Assembly (NCBI GenBank): GCA_947463725.1
Contig: CANHRM010000004.1
Location: 1-64,000, forward strand
From: Actinomycetota bacterium
GTDB taxonomy: Bacteria; Actinomycetota; Actinomycetes; Nanopelagicales; Nanopelagicaceae
DNA length: 64,000 nt
Direction: 5' to 3'
In this document: one piece after another, positions 54,091 through 63,103 of the stretch
How positions within the stretch are numbered: the stretch's first letter is position 1
How the letters are laid out: each line of letters starts with the position of its first letter
Translations under genes and position numbers: made by a program
Notes under the pieces: generated by a model
Told to the model about the DNA's origin: nothing
What the model saw: the letters and a program-made list of their open reading frames with translations, nothing else
The model's database searches: none

Positions 54091-55377
54091 TTAGCTTCCG
54101 TGTTCCCAAGAGTTTAAGTACAAGTCTTGTGCTGGAGTAAGAACGTCGATCTTGCCACCCATGCTGCTTAGTTTAAGGCTGGCAACTTCTTTGTCTATAT
54201 AGGTAGGAACGTTATGAATTCCAGCTGCAAGGTTCTTAGCCTCTTTTACGAGATATTCAGCAGTTAACGCTTGATCTGAGAATGACATATCCATTACTGA
54301 AGCAGGGTGGCCTTCGGCAGCCCCTAGGTTTACCAAACGACCTTCAGCAATCAAAAGCAAGCGACGTCCGTCAGCCATTACATACTCATCGGTTTGATGA
54401 CGCATCTTGGCATTCTTGCTCTTAGCGTTCTTCTCTAGCCAAGCTACATCGATTTCAATATCGAAGTGACCTGAGTTAGCCATAATTGCGCCATCTTTCA
54501 TGACTGCAAAGTGCTCATCGCGTAGAACATCGCGGTTACCGGTTACGGTGATGAAAACATCGCCAACCTTTGCTGCATCAGGCATCGGCATTACGCGGAA
54601 TCCTTGCATCATGGCATCAAGTGCTTTAGTTGGGTCGATTTCGGTAACAATTACATCTGCGCCCATACCTTTGGCACGTTCTGCAACACCTTTTCCGCAA
54701 TAACCGAATCCAGCTACAACTACGACGCGACCGGCAAGTAGGTAGTTTGTTGCACGGAAAACTGCATCGAGTGTCGATTGTCCGGTTCCGTAGCGGTTAT
54801 CAAACATATGCTTTGTGTCGGTGTCATTAACAGCGATCATTGGGAACTTCAAGGCACCATCTTTAGCCATCTGAGTTAAGCGAATTACGCCAGTTGTGGT
54901 TTCTTCGCAACCACCGGCAACATTTGGAATTAATTCTTGGCGAGTTGTATGCAAAACATTTACTAGATCACAACCATCATCGAAAACTTGGTGTGGTTCG
55001 ATATCAAGTGCTGCGTTTAGATGTGAGTAATAACCATCGCGATCAACAGCATTCTTTGCGAAAACACTAATGCCGTATTCATGCACAAGGGCTGCTGCAG
55101 TGTCGTCTTGAGTTGAAAGTGGATTAGATGCGCAAAGTGCAATATCTGCGCCACCTGCCTTGAGGACTCGCATCAAGTTGGCAGTTTCAGTAGTCACATG
55201 CATGCAGGCAGCAATACGAATGCCAGCAAATGGTTGTGACTTTTCAAATCGTTCACGGATTTGAGCTAGAACAGGCATATTGCGTTCGGCCCATTCGATT
55301 CGCTTACGGCCTTGCTCGGCTAGCGAAGCATCGGCAATGTCATTGCGAGGTACGGTTTTTGTTACAGGTGCGTTCAC
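54091..55377 (-). CDS. ahcY: Adenosylhomocysteinase
   Basis: Splits S-adenosylhomocysteine to adenosine and homocysteine, closing the methylation cycle. The 428 residues have [20 protein letters not shown], the NAD-binding [21 protein letters not shown], and [16 protein letters not shown]. Start is GTG with AGGAG seven bases upstream. The usual tmk between ahcY and mtrA in mycobacteria is missing here. Confidence 0.97.
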   Translation of the reverse strand: MNAPVTKTVPRNDIADASLAEQGRKRIEWAERNMPVLAQIRERFEKSQPFAGIRIAACMHVTTETANLMRVLKAGGADIALCASNPLSTQDDTAAALVHEYGISVFAKNAVDRDGYYSHLNAALDIEPHQVFDDGCDLVNVLHTTRQELIPNVAGGCEETTTGVIRLTQMAKDGALKFPMIAVNDTDTKHMFDNRYGTGQSTLDAVFRATNYLLAGRVVVVAGFGYCGKGVAERAKGMGADVIVTEIDPTKALDAMMQGFRVMPMPDAAKVGDVFITVTGNRDVLRDEHFAVMKDGAIMANSGHFDIEIDVAWLEKNAKSKNAKMRHQTDEYVMADGRRLLLIAEGRLVNLGAAEGHPASVMDMSFSDQALTAEYLVKEAKNLAAGIHNVPTYIDKEVASLKLSSMGGKIDVLTPAQDLYLNSWEHGS

Positions 55378-55481
55378 GGTGAAACTCCTAAATTAAGAGA
55401 GAAAATGGTCAATTAGGCAGGACCCCGCCAGAGGGCAAGAGTATCGGCAATGCCCAGTTGAGTTCTACTTAGCCGCAGCGA

Positions 55482-56843
55482 TTAAGCGTTAATTAGCGCC
55501 AATAGCTCGTCACGATGGGCCGCCATATTTGCAGCCGTATCAGCTTCTACATTTAACCGCAGCAATGGTTCGGTATTCGAGGCACGCACGTTAAACCACC
55601 AAGTCGATGTAGAAACAGTTAAACCATCTAGTTCATCGATACTAAATTCAGGTAGTGCTTGATATTTTTCTCGGATTGCTTTAATAACCCCGGCAGAATC
55701 TGCCACTTTAGAATTAACTTCACCGCTTGCAACATATCTTTTAAATGGCGCGAGTAGTTGCGAAATAGTTTGGTCTGACTCACCAAGAGCAGCCAATGCA
55801 TGCAGCGCAGCCAATGCACCAGAATCAGCTCGCCAGAAATCTTTAAAGTAAAAGTGACCAGAGTGCTCGCCTCCAAAAATTGCACCAGTCTCTGCCATTA
55901 AAGCTTTTATGTATGAGTGCCCTACTCGTGATCTAACTGGTACTCCACCTAGTTCATTAATTACTTCAACGACTGTTCGCGAAGAAATCAGACTATGAAT
56001 TATGGTAGCTCCTGGATGTTTAGCTAGTTCGCGACTAGCAATTAATGAAGTGACCAAAGAAGGATCAACCGTTTCGCCATTTTCATCTACTAAGAAACAG
56101 CGATCAGCATCGCCATCAAAAGCAAGTCCAATATCAGCTTTATGTTTTAGAACTGCTTTCTGAAGATCTTGTAAATTTGCTGGATCAATTGGATTAGCTT
56201 CATGGTTAGGAAAGTTTCCATCGAGCTCAAAGTAAAGCGGAATAATCTCAGCGCCTAACCGTTCAAAAATCGCTGGAGCGGTAAACCCAGCCATGCCATT
56301 ACCTGCATCAATAACTATCTTTAGCGGACGATTACCTTTAAACGAAACTAGCTTATGAAGATGATCGGCATATGCTTCAAGTAAGTCTTCGGTAGTTTCA
56401 ACGCCAACTGGGCGCATTGCAAGTGGCGTGCCTTCGCGAACATAATTCTCGATTGTTTGCAGACCAGTCTCTTTACCAATTGGACGGGCACCGCTAAAAC
56501 ATAACTTTATGCCGTTGTAAGCAGCCGGATTATGGCTGGCAGTAAACATGGCGCCTGGCAAATTCTTTGAACCGGCCGCGAAATAAAGCATGTCTGTCGA
56601 TGCTAAACCTATGCGAATTACATTTGTACCATTGCTAGTAACGCCAGCTGAGAAAGCATCTGCGAGTTCAGGTGAAGAAGGACGCATGTCTTCACCGATT
56701 ATTACGGTGCTAGGTTCGCGTTCAATCTCAAGAAATCTAGCAAATGCTAATCCGACTGCAAAAGCAAAATCTGTTGAAAGCTCACCATCGACTAAACCGC
56801 GAATGTCATACGCTTTAAAAATATCAGGGATTTTTTCGCTCAT
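55482..56843 (-). CDS. manB: Phosphomannomutase/phosphoglucomutase
   Basis: Converts mannose-6-P and mannose-1-P, feeding GDP-mannose and cell-envelope glycans. The 453-residue protein has IFKAYDIRG, the catalytic phospho-Ser in GAMFTASHNPAAYNG, the metal loop AFDGDADRCFLVDE and GGEHSGHFYFKDF. I chose the ATG at 56843 (GAG upstream) over a TTG at 56858 that directly follows the DUF3499 stop. It lies downstream of DUF3499 as in mycobacteria. Confidence 0.95.
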   Translation of the reverse strand: MSEKIPDIFKAYDIRGLVDGELSTDFAFAVGLAFARFLEIEREPSTVIIGEDMRPSSPELADAFSAGVTSNGTNVIRIGLASTDMLYFAAGSKNLPGAMFTASHNPAAYNGIKLCFSGARPIGKETGLQTIENYVREGTPLAMRPVGVETTEDLLEAYADHLHKLVSFKGNRPLKIVIDAGNGMAGFTAPAIFERLGAEIIPLYFELDGNFPNHEANPIDPANLQDLQKAVLKHKADIGLAFDGDADRCFLVDENGETVDPSLVTSLIASRELAKHPGATIIHSLISSRTVVEVINELGGVPVRSRVGHSYIKALMAETGAIFGGEHSGHFYFKDFWRADSGALAALHALAALGESDQTISQLLAPFKRYVASGEVNSKVADSAGVIKAIREKYQALPEFSIDELDGLTVSTSTWWFNVRASNTEPLLRLNVEADTAANMAAHRDELLALINA

Positions 56844-56858
56844 GACAAACTCGATCAA

Positions 56859-57236
56859 TTACTTATTTGGTACGGCTCGAAGATGACCTCGTCTACCGAT
56901 ATGTTCGGTACTCGCTGCCAAACTTGCAGCAGTTGAAGTATTTTCAGTAATCGGGGTTGAGGCTACTTCGCGAACTGCATCCGCAATTGCCATCAAATCA
57001 TCGTTAGACGGACCGCTCTGGTTATCTGTAATTTGTGCGCGAATTACTTCCCAGCCATTTGGAACCGTTAAACGTTCAGCATGAATTTCACAGAGATCAT
57101 AAGCGTGTGGTTCGGAATAAGTTGCCAGTGGACCAACTACTGCAGTTGATTCGGCATAAATGTAGGTCAGGGTCATGGTTGCCATGCGACGGCAACTGGC
57201 GCGAGAACACGCACGACCTACTTTTAGCGAACTCAT
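56859..57236 (-). CDS. DUF3499 family protein
   Basis: A 125-residue protein with the actinobacterial signature RACSRASCRRMATMTLTYIYAEST, then LATYSEPHAYDLCEIHAERLTVPNGWEV. The Cys and His residues suggest a zinc site. The C-terminal 40 residues are low complexity. Function unknown; neighbours manB and DUF5719 match the mycobacterial Rv3258c region. Confidence 0.92.
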   Translation of the reverse strand: MSSLKVGRACSRASCRRMATMTLTYIYAESTAVVGPLATYSEPHAYDLCEIHAERLTVPNGWEVIRAQITDNQSGPSNDDLMAIADAVREVASTPITENTSTAASLAASTEHIGRRGHLRAVPNK

Positions 57237-57277
57237 ATGACTCAGATTAGTGGGCAGCTCAGTAAAACTTGGGATTT

Positions 57278-58579
57278 TTATGGATTTAAAACCCGAATGT
57301 TTGAGGATGGAATTGCCACTTTTGTTAGTTCAGCACCCGAAGTAATTGGGAAGAAGGCATACCCACTCTTAGCCGCTATCAACGCACCTGCGTAGTTATC
57401 GACACCGGCACGAAGCACTGTGACCGCGATTGCATTATTGGGCACTTGCCAACTTACTAAATCAGAGCCAGTAATGCTTTGTTCCTTAACTTTGCCAGAT
57501 GAGTACTCGACTTTGAGATCAACTGCGATCACATCGCCGGCAAAGATAATTTTTGGCGAAATTCCACCTAGGGCAATCTGTAACGGAGTCAGTGCGGGCG
57601 AAGGCGTGCTCCAGACGAAGTCGCTTTTCCCGTTCGAGGTGGCACGAGATCGAATTGCTGCTACCAAAGGCTGATCTGAGGTCAACTTAATCGCGAATGA
57701 CCCTTTGGACACCTCTGGCGTTAGCTTTAATTCCACAACTTTTCCACTGGCCAATTTACGTTCGTTAAAGCCGATTGGAATAAATCGCCCGTTGCTCGAG
57801 AGTAGTTCAAGTGTGAAATTTGCATCTGCCACTCCTGGCACAAATAATCGTAGGTAATGCGTTGGCGATTTCTTTTTAACTAATTGTTGCGGGATGCCAG
57901 TTATCACGAATTTCTTGGCTGGTGCCAAAATTGCATTTACTGAATCTCCGCCCAACTTTTTCAAACCTTTAACCCGCTCATCAACTAAGAAGCTATTAAC
58001 GCGGCCAGATCTAGCAACTACTTTAACTACGATACTGGAGTCCCCCGGTGCCAGTGAATCTAGTTTTACAGTTGCACTTGAGTTCGCTTTTAAGGAAATA
58101 GTTTTCATTGCTTGTTCGCCATTTTCACTCCATGTGTATATATCTGCAATCGAAACGCTAAGCCCACTATTAACCAAATAAATAGCGCCCTTACTACTCA
58201 CATCTGAAGTTCCACCGACAAACCATTGTGAAGTAGCTGGGGCTGTACATATAACAGAGCCAGCCCAAACGCCGGAACGACTCTGAAAGCTAACTGGAGT
58301 AAGACCTTCAGATTGCAACAAGATTGGATCACTAATACTTGAATAACGAAGTGCTTTGATATTTATTAACTTTGTGCTTTTGTTTCCAATTCGATAAAAC
58401 GGTGTCTTCTTTGAAAGTACTGAGGTGACAGTTGTTACGCCAGCTGGATTAGGCGGGCAAACGACAGCAGGGTAAGACTTGGAATATTGACGAGCGCCAG
58501 TGTTGGCATCAAACAAATTGGTAGCTAACAAGACCGCAGTAATTAACCCAACTAAGATCGCGCCTTTCTTAAACTTCAT
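57278..58579 (-). CDS. DUF5719-type secreted or anchored protein
   Basis: A 433-residue protein with one N-terminal span (GAILVGLITAVLLATNLF) and a beta-rich exported part. Its start overlaps the stop of the large glycosyltransferase by 4 bp. DUF5719 proteins occur beside such glycosyltransferases in actinobacteria; their role is unknown but an envelope task is likely. Confidence 0.82.
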   Translation of the reverse strand: MKFKKGAILVGLITAVLLATNLFDANTGARQYSKSYPAVVCPPNPAGVTTVTSVLSKKTPFYRIGNKSTKLINIKALRYSSISDPILLQSEGLTPVSFQSRSGVWAGSVICTAPATSQWFVGGTSDVSSKGAIYLVNSGLSVSIADIYTWSENGEQAMKTISLKANSSATVKLDSLAPGDSSIVVKVVARSGRVNSFLVDERVKGLKKLGGDSVNAILAPAKKFVITGIPQQLVKKKSPTHYLRLFVPGVADANFTLELLSSNGRFIPIGFNERKLASGKVVELKLTPEVSKGSFAIKLTSDQPLVAAIRSRATSNGKSDFVWSTPSPALTPLQIALGGISPKIIFAGDVIAVDLKVEYSSGKVKEQSITGSDLVSWQVPNNAIAVTVLRAGVDNYAGALIAAKSGYAFFPITSGAELTKVAIPSSNIRVLNP

Positions 58580-61500
58580 GAGAGCTCCATCTCTGAGATC
58601 TCGCGCTTACGTCGTCCAGCAGGTAGCGCCAAAATAATTAGAATTACCCAGCTAATAAACTGCAGACTAAGAGCGCCACGGCGCAAAGTTCCATCATGAA
58701 TCAAGGTGAATTCACCTGCTTCAAGCACTTTAAATTGCGGCAGTCCTGATTCATTCTCGGTGCGCTCTAGTTTCAAGCCATTCTGCAGAATTTGCCAGCC
58801 CAGATCGTAATTTTCAGTCAACGTAATAATTCCTGGTCCGGGAACATTTGTCGTAACTCCAATACCGCCGCTAGCAAGCAACGTGACTTCACCCTTAATA
58901 TTTGTAAAGACTAAGCGACCAGTTGGATCACTAACTTTCCAAACTATGCCATCTGAGGTGGCTGAAGTGCGTGCAAACCCACCAAGGGCATCAATTGTTC
59001 GCACTATATCTTTATCAATCGGATTCTTTGCAAAAAGATATTTGATTCCGAAATCTGCAAAAGTTTTACTGGTTGTCAAACCACTTCCATCAGCGAGTTC
59101 GATCACAGCTTTTGCGATCGCAGGATCTTGAATCGGGGCGACATCGGGTTCGCCAATAGCAATGTCTGATCCGCGTGAGATATAGAAAGCAAGTGAAGTC
59201 AGATTTCGATTAGTGATTTCACGAAGAACAAGAGTCTTTGCATCCGACTCAACACCTAAGTACTCCGGCAGAATATTGACGCTTTTAGTGTGAACTGGCG
59301 AAGACGAAGCTTGAGAAATATTCCAGGAAAGCGCAGTTGCCGAATACCCCACAGTGATAAGTAATAAACAGGCAGATAAAATATGGCGATAATTAATATT
59401 TGTCGCGATCAAGTAATCTCGTAAGTCATTGAGAATAATAGTGCCAACTGTTACGGCTGCTAAAGTTGCAATTGCTAAGAAAACACCGACCCAAAGTTGG
59501 GTGGGAGCAATTGTTCCGTTACCAGTAATTGAAAGAGCGCTTAAAACAACTGAGAGCAGCAAGAATGTAAGTCCCATTTTTGCGACTTGGCGCATTTGAG
59601 TGCTCGCAAAATAGGCAACAAACAAAACTAAAGTAAGTGGGCTGATGGCCCACCAAGGTAGCGCGCCTGGTCCGCCTGGATTTCCAAGGAATGCAAGATT
59701 CGGCCCACCGCCACTTAACAAAATACCTGGCTCGTAAAGGAAGCGATTTGGATCAATTATCGCAACCAAAGACCAAGGAGCAGTCACGATCAAAGGCGTA
59801 ATTAACAGGGCTATCCGTCGCTTTAGCTTCTGATCAAAGCGCTCTTTATTTAGATCTACGTTAAAGATTCGGATATCAAGCCCTACTCCGTAAGCAGTAA
59901 TAACTAATAGAGCAAGCCATACCATCAAGGTAAATGAGGTCGCAATTGAAATTATTAGGGCAACTCCAAATATTCGACGCCAAGAAATTCTTTCAAAATT
60001 ATCAAGTGACGGAATATTTACAACGATCCAGGGCAAGAGAATCAGCAGAATTAAAGTCCCTAATCGTCCAGTATTTACGCTTGCGATTGCTACTGGGCTG
60101 ATCGCATAGAGCATGCTGGCCGTTACTCGTAACCAGGCATTCGAAGTAACTATTCTTAAGAACTTATATGCCGAGATTGCCATAAGCGCTGGTGCCAGAA
60201 AAATTAGGGTTGCGATTAGCACAGCCGGCTTGCCAAAAAAGAAAATCGACAAGATTGAGAGAAGGGCAACCCAAGGAGGTGTTGGCGTTGAACTTCCCAT
60301 TCCGATTTGATGCCAAGATTCAATATAGCTGCGCCAAAGTGAGCTAGTGCCATGTGGAGTGGTTGCTAATGCGCCGCCAATTAAGGAACCAAAGCGCGAT
60401 CTTGAGGATAGCAAGATAAAGATAAATAGCGAGATGCCTAAAACAACCTGTGGGCGCTTAAACACACTTGCCCAATTAACTACTTTTGTTGGGGTTAGTA
60501 AATCGGCATCTTCATTAAACTCTTCATCAATATCGTTATCAGTTGGTAGCTTTGCAAAAATTCGATCTCGCACTGACTCTAAAAAATTATTCATCCCGTT
60601 TCGATATTGAGTTAATCGAGGCGGAATGTAATCAGCAATTACCCGAGGTGGTAATAAGCGATGAATTCGGCGCTCTTTGCGCGCGGCTCGTAGAATCGCG
60701 GGACGAAAAACTAATGATGCGATGGCCAGGATTTCATCGCTGGCATAGCCAGGTAATTTTGCAATTAGATAACCAATAGATCTAATGGCTGCGCCAGCAA
60801 TTAACTGCAGTATTAACCAGGGTAAGAGCCAAACTGATGAATTTGCTAGTAAAACATAGGCTGAGTTGCGGCGATCTAAGAGCAACGGACGATGCAGAAA
60901 TGCGCCTTCTACATCTACTGATCTACGTTCTGATGCAGCAGCTTGGGCGTGAAATGCCACAGAATCTGTAACCACAATAATTGAATAGCCGGCCATGCGA
61001 ATTCGCCAACCGAAATCAACATCATCACGGAAAAGAGCTAGCTGCGGATCGTAGCCACCTAGTTCTTCAAAAACATCTCTTCGAATTAGAGCGCCGGCAG
61101 TGCTAACTGATAGAACATCACGAACTCCATCATGCTGACCCTGGTCATACTCTTGTGTTTCCATGCCAGTCCAGCGAGCTCCGTTATTGGTGATGCTAAC
61201 GCCAACTTCAAGTAAGTGCGAGCGATCATGCCAGCCCAATAGTTTTGGTCCAGCCATAGCAACATTAGGACGATCAACAAGTTCTGCTAATAATTTCTCT
61301 AGCGCATCAGATTTAGGCGCACAATCATCGTGGATAACCCAAATCCATTCATTACGTTCATCATTTGATTTAGGAAATTTCTCAACAGCACGATAAACCG
61401 CATCACCAAATCCAGCATCACGAGGCATTGCGAGAACTGGAATTTTTGCAGCCTTTAAAAGCGCTGCTGACTTATCTTTTGAACCGGTATCAACTGCAAC

Positions 61501-61626
61501 AATTTGATTTAATCTACGCGTTTGTGAAGATAGCGCAGCTACTACTTCAGGTAACCAAATTGCACCATCATGAGAAACAATTACAGCTGTGACATGAAAC
61601 GGATCAGTAATTTTCGTCGTCGCCAT
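58576..61626 (-). CDS. Large membrane glycosyltransferase (GT2 domain plus multi-span region)
   Basis: A 1016-residue protein. The first 280 residues are a GT-A family 2 domain: VTAVIVSHDGAIWLPEVVAAL, VDTGSKDKSAAL, WIWVIHDDCAPK (DxD-like) and FRDDVDFGWRIRMAGY. About a dozen or more hydrophobic segments follow, then an exported C-terminal domain. It probably transfers sugars to lipid-linked or cell-wall polymers. It sits with manB, the nucleotidyltransferase and DUF5719 in an envelope-glycan cluster. Confidence 0.9.
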   Translation of the reverse strand: MATTKITDPFHVTAVIVSHDGAIWLPEVVAALSSQTRRLNQIVAVDTGSKDKSAALLKAAKIPVLAMPRDAGFGDAVYRAVEKFPKSNDERNEWIWVIHDDCAPKSDALEKLLAELVDRPNVAMAGPKLLGWHDRSHLLEVGVSITNNGARWTGMETQEYDQGQHDGVRDVLSVSTAGALIRRDVFEELGGYDPQLALFRDDVDFGWRIRMAGYSIIVVTDSVAFHAQAAASERRSVDVEGAFLHRPLLLDRRNSAYVLLANSSVWLLPWLILQLIAGAAIRSIGYLIAKLPGYASDEILAIASLVFRPAILRAARKERRIHRLLPPRVIADYIPPRLTQYRNGMNNFLESVRDRIFAKLPTDNDIDEEFNEDADLLTPTKVVNWASVFKRPQVVLGISLFIFILLSSRSRFGSLIGGALATTPHGTSSLWRSYIESWHQIGMGSSTPTPPWVALLSILSIFFFGKPAVLIATLIFLAPALMAISAYKFLRIVTSNAWLRVTASMLYAISPVAIASVNTGRLGTLILLILLPWIVVNIPSLDNFERISWRRIFGVALIISIATSFTLMVWLALLVITAYGVGLDIRIFNVDLNKERFDQKLKRRIALLITPLIVTAPWSLVAIIDPNRFLYEPGILLSGGGPNLAFLGNPGGPGALPWWAISPLTLVLFVAYFASTQMRQVAKMGLTFLLLSVVLSALSITGNGTIAPTQLWVGVFLAIATLAAVTVGTIILNDLRDYLIATNINYRHILSACLLLITVGYSATALSWNISQASSSPVHTKSVNILPEYLGVESDAKTLVLREITNRNLTSLAFYISRGSDIAIGEPDVAPIQDPAIAKAVIELADGSGLTTSKTFADFGIKYLFAKNPIDKDIVRTIDALGGFARTSATSDGIVWKVSDPTGRLVFTNIKGEVTLLASGGIGVTTNVPGPGIITLTENYDLGWQILQNGLKLERTENESGLPQFKVLEAGEFTLIHDGTLRRGALSLQFISWVILIILALPAGRRKREISEMELS

Positions 61627-61677
61627 AATGTGTGGTGGCGTTTCTAATTGGTTTCCTAATTAATCGAAATGAATCGA

Positions 61678-61968
61678 TTAAGCAGGTCGACGCTTAAGTC
61701 GACGTCGCTCTCGCTCGGAGAGTCCGCCCCAAATTCCAAATCGCTCATCGTGTGCAAGAGCGTATTCGAGACATTCAGAGCGAACATCACAGGAAAGACA
61801 AACTCGCTTTGCTTCGCGAGTAGAGCCGCCCTTTTCTGGAAAAAATGCTTCGGGATCTGTTTGTGCACAAAGTGCACGTTCTTGCCAGGAAAGCTCAACG
61901 CTCTCGCCACTGGCTAGTTGAATTACGGGACCTGAGGAGGAAGGGTTTTGTGCGGGACGAATCGGCAT
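61678..61968 (-). CDS. whiB2: WhiB-family Fe-S regulator (WhiB2-like)
   Basis: A 96-residue WhiB protein with cluster Cys at 34, 57, 60 and 66, then FGIWGGLSERERRRLKRR. The N-terminal extension of about 25 residues before the WQERALC segment and its place upstream of the large glycosyltransferase fit WhiB2/WhmD, linked to septation. A perfect 14-bp palindrome lies 64 bp upstream. Confidence 0.93.
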   Translation of the reverse strand: MPIRPAQNPSSSGPVIQLASGESVELSWQERALCAQTDPEAFFPEKGGSTREAKRVCLSCDVRSECLEYALAHDERFGIWGGLSERERRRLKRRPA

Positions 61969-62031
61969 TAATAACTCTCCACATAAATAGTGGCCCCGCC
62001 CTGACGGCGTGTGGCCTTCTCTTAGGTGAAT

Positions 62032-62045
62032 TACACGCGTGTAAG
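62032..62045. promoter_or_regulatory. 14-bp palindrome upstream of whiB2
   Basis: TTACACGCGTGTAA is a perfect palindrome. Its half-sites TTACAC and GTGTAA fit the BldD half-site TNACNC / GNGTNA, with a 2-bp instead of 1-bp centre. WhiB is a known BldD target in Streptomyces. No BldD gene is seen in this window. Confidence 0.55.
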
Positions 62046-62129
62046 TCAGTTAAGTCAAGCCCATCAAGGGTAAAAAAGGGCAAATAGGACGATAATTAAG
62101 CGTAAAAACTCAAGTAGTAGTTGAGAGTT

Positions 62130-63101
62130 TTAAAGCTTTAAATCAATTATTTCGCCGTCGGCAAGATAGGCACCTTTGGCACTGGTCGCTTTGGACACTG
62201 TTGTATTTGATTCGACAAAAACATTTTCTAATTTTGATCCGTCAGAAATTGTTACGCCATCTCTAATAATCGAGGAGATAACTTCGACGTTAGCGCCAAT
62301 AGTTACATTATTTCCAATAGCACTCGCGCCACTGATTTTCGCGCTTTCAGATATTTTTGAGTTCTCACCAACAATATATTCATGATTACCTACATAATCT
62401 TGTGAACCTTTTAGTAAGGATTTTGGAGTTCCCATATCTAACCAATACGAATTATCTACAAATGATTGAATAACATTTCCGGCTTTGAGTAGCTCAGGAA
62501 ATATTTCGCGTTCTACGCTAACAACTTTGCCTAGTTCTATGTCCTTTATGACTTGTGGGTTAAAAACATAGCAACCAGCATTAATAGTATTCGTGATTGG
62601 GTTATCCATTTTTTCTAGGAAGTCCGTAACTTGACCGTTTTCGTCAAATGGCACACAACCATATGGACGAGCATCTTCGACGGTAACCAAATGCAAAGTA
62701 ACTGAAGCTGCTGCAGATTGATGCAACTCAATTTGTGCGGTCAAATTATGTCGGCTTAGAACATCTCCATTAAAAACCACAATAGGTTCATGGTCAGATA
62801 TTTCAGCCAAGATTAATTCGGCGGCATTTCTAATAGCACCACCAGTTCCAAGCGGTTCAGTTTCTAAAGCGTATTTAAGTTCTATCCCCCATTTAGATCC
62901 ATCGCCAAAATAGGGTACGAACGTTTCAGCTAAATAAGCAGTGGCCAGTACTACTTTCGTAATGCCGGCAGCTTTTGCAACAAGTAATTGATGTTCGGTC
63001 ACTGGCAAATTTGCGATTGGTAACATCGGCTTTGGGGTTTTATTTGTGAGTGGCGATAACCGAGTGCCCAAGCCACCAACTAGAAGAATTCCGACTGCCA
63101 T
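62130..63101 (-). CDS. Sugar-phosphate nucleotidyltransferase (mannose-1-P guanylyltransferase type)
   Basis: A 323-residue enzyme making an NDP-sugar. The NTP site is GILLVGGLGTRLSPLTNKTPKPMLP. GGAIRNAAELIL and the Asp in FNGDVLSRHN follow, and the last 80 residues are left-handed beta-helix repeats (ISESAKISGASAIGNNVTIG). The start is the ATG at 63101; the open frame reaches 63248 inside dapC. Position near manB suggests GDP-mannose, but glucose- or dTDP-type activity is not excluded. Confidence 0.9.
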   Translation of the reverse strand: MAVGILLVGGLGTRLSPLTNKTPKPMLPIANLPVTEHQLLVAKAAGITKVVLATAYLAETFVPYFGDGSKWGIELKYALETEPLGTGGAIRNAAELILAEISDHEPIVVFNGDVLSRHNLTAQIELHQSAAASVTLHLVTVEDARPYGCVPFDENGQVTDFLEKMDNPITNTINAGCYVFNPQVIKDIELGKVVSVEREIFPELLKAGNVIQSFVDNSYWLDMGTPKSLLKGSQDYVGNHEYIVGENSKISESAKISGASAIGNNVTIGANVEVISSIIRDGVTISDGSKLENVFVESNTTVSKATSAKGAYLADGEIIDLKL

Positions 63102-63103
63102 GA

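Noticed and set aside
55378-55481. SAH or SAM riboswitch before ahcY
   Set aside because: The 104-base leader has some GC-rich pairing but I could not match the conserved SAH or SAM aptamer cores.
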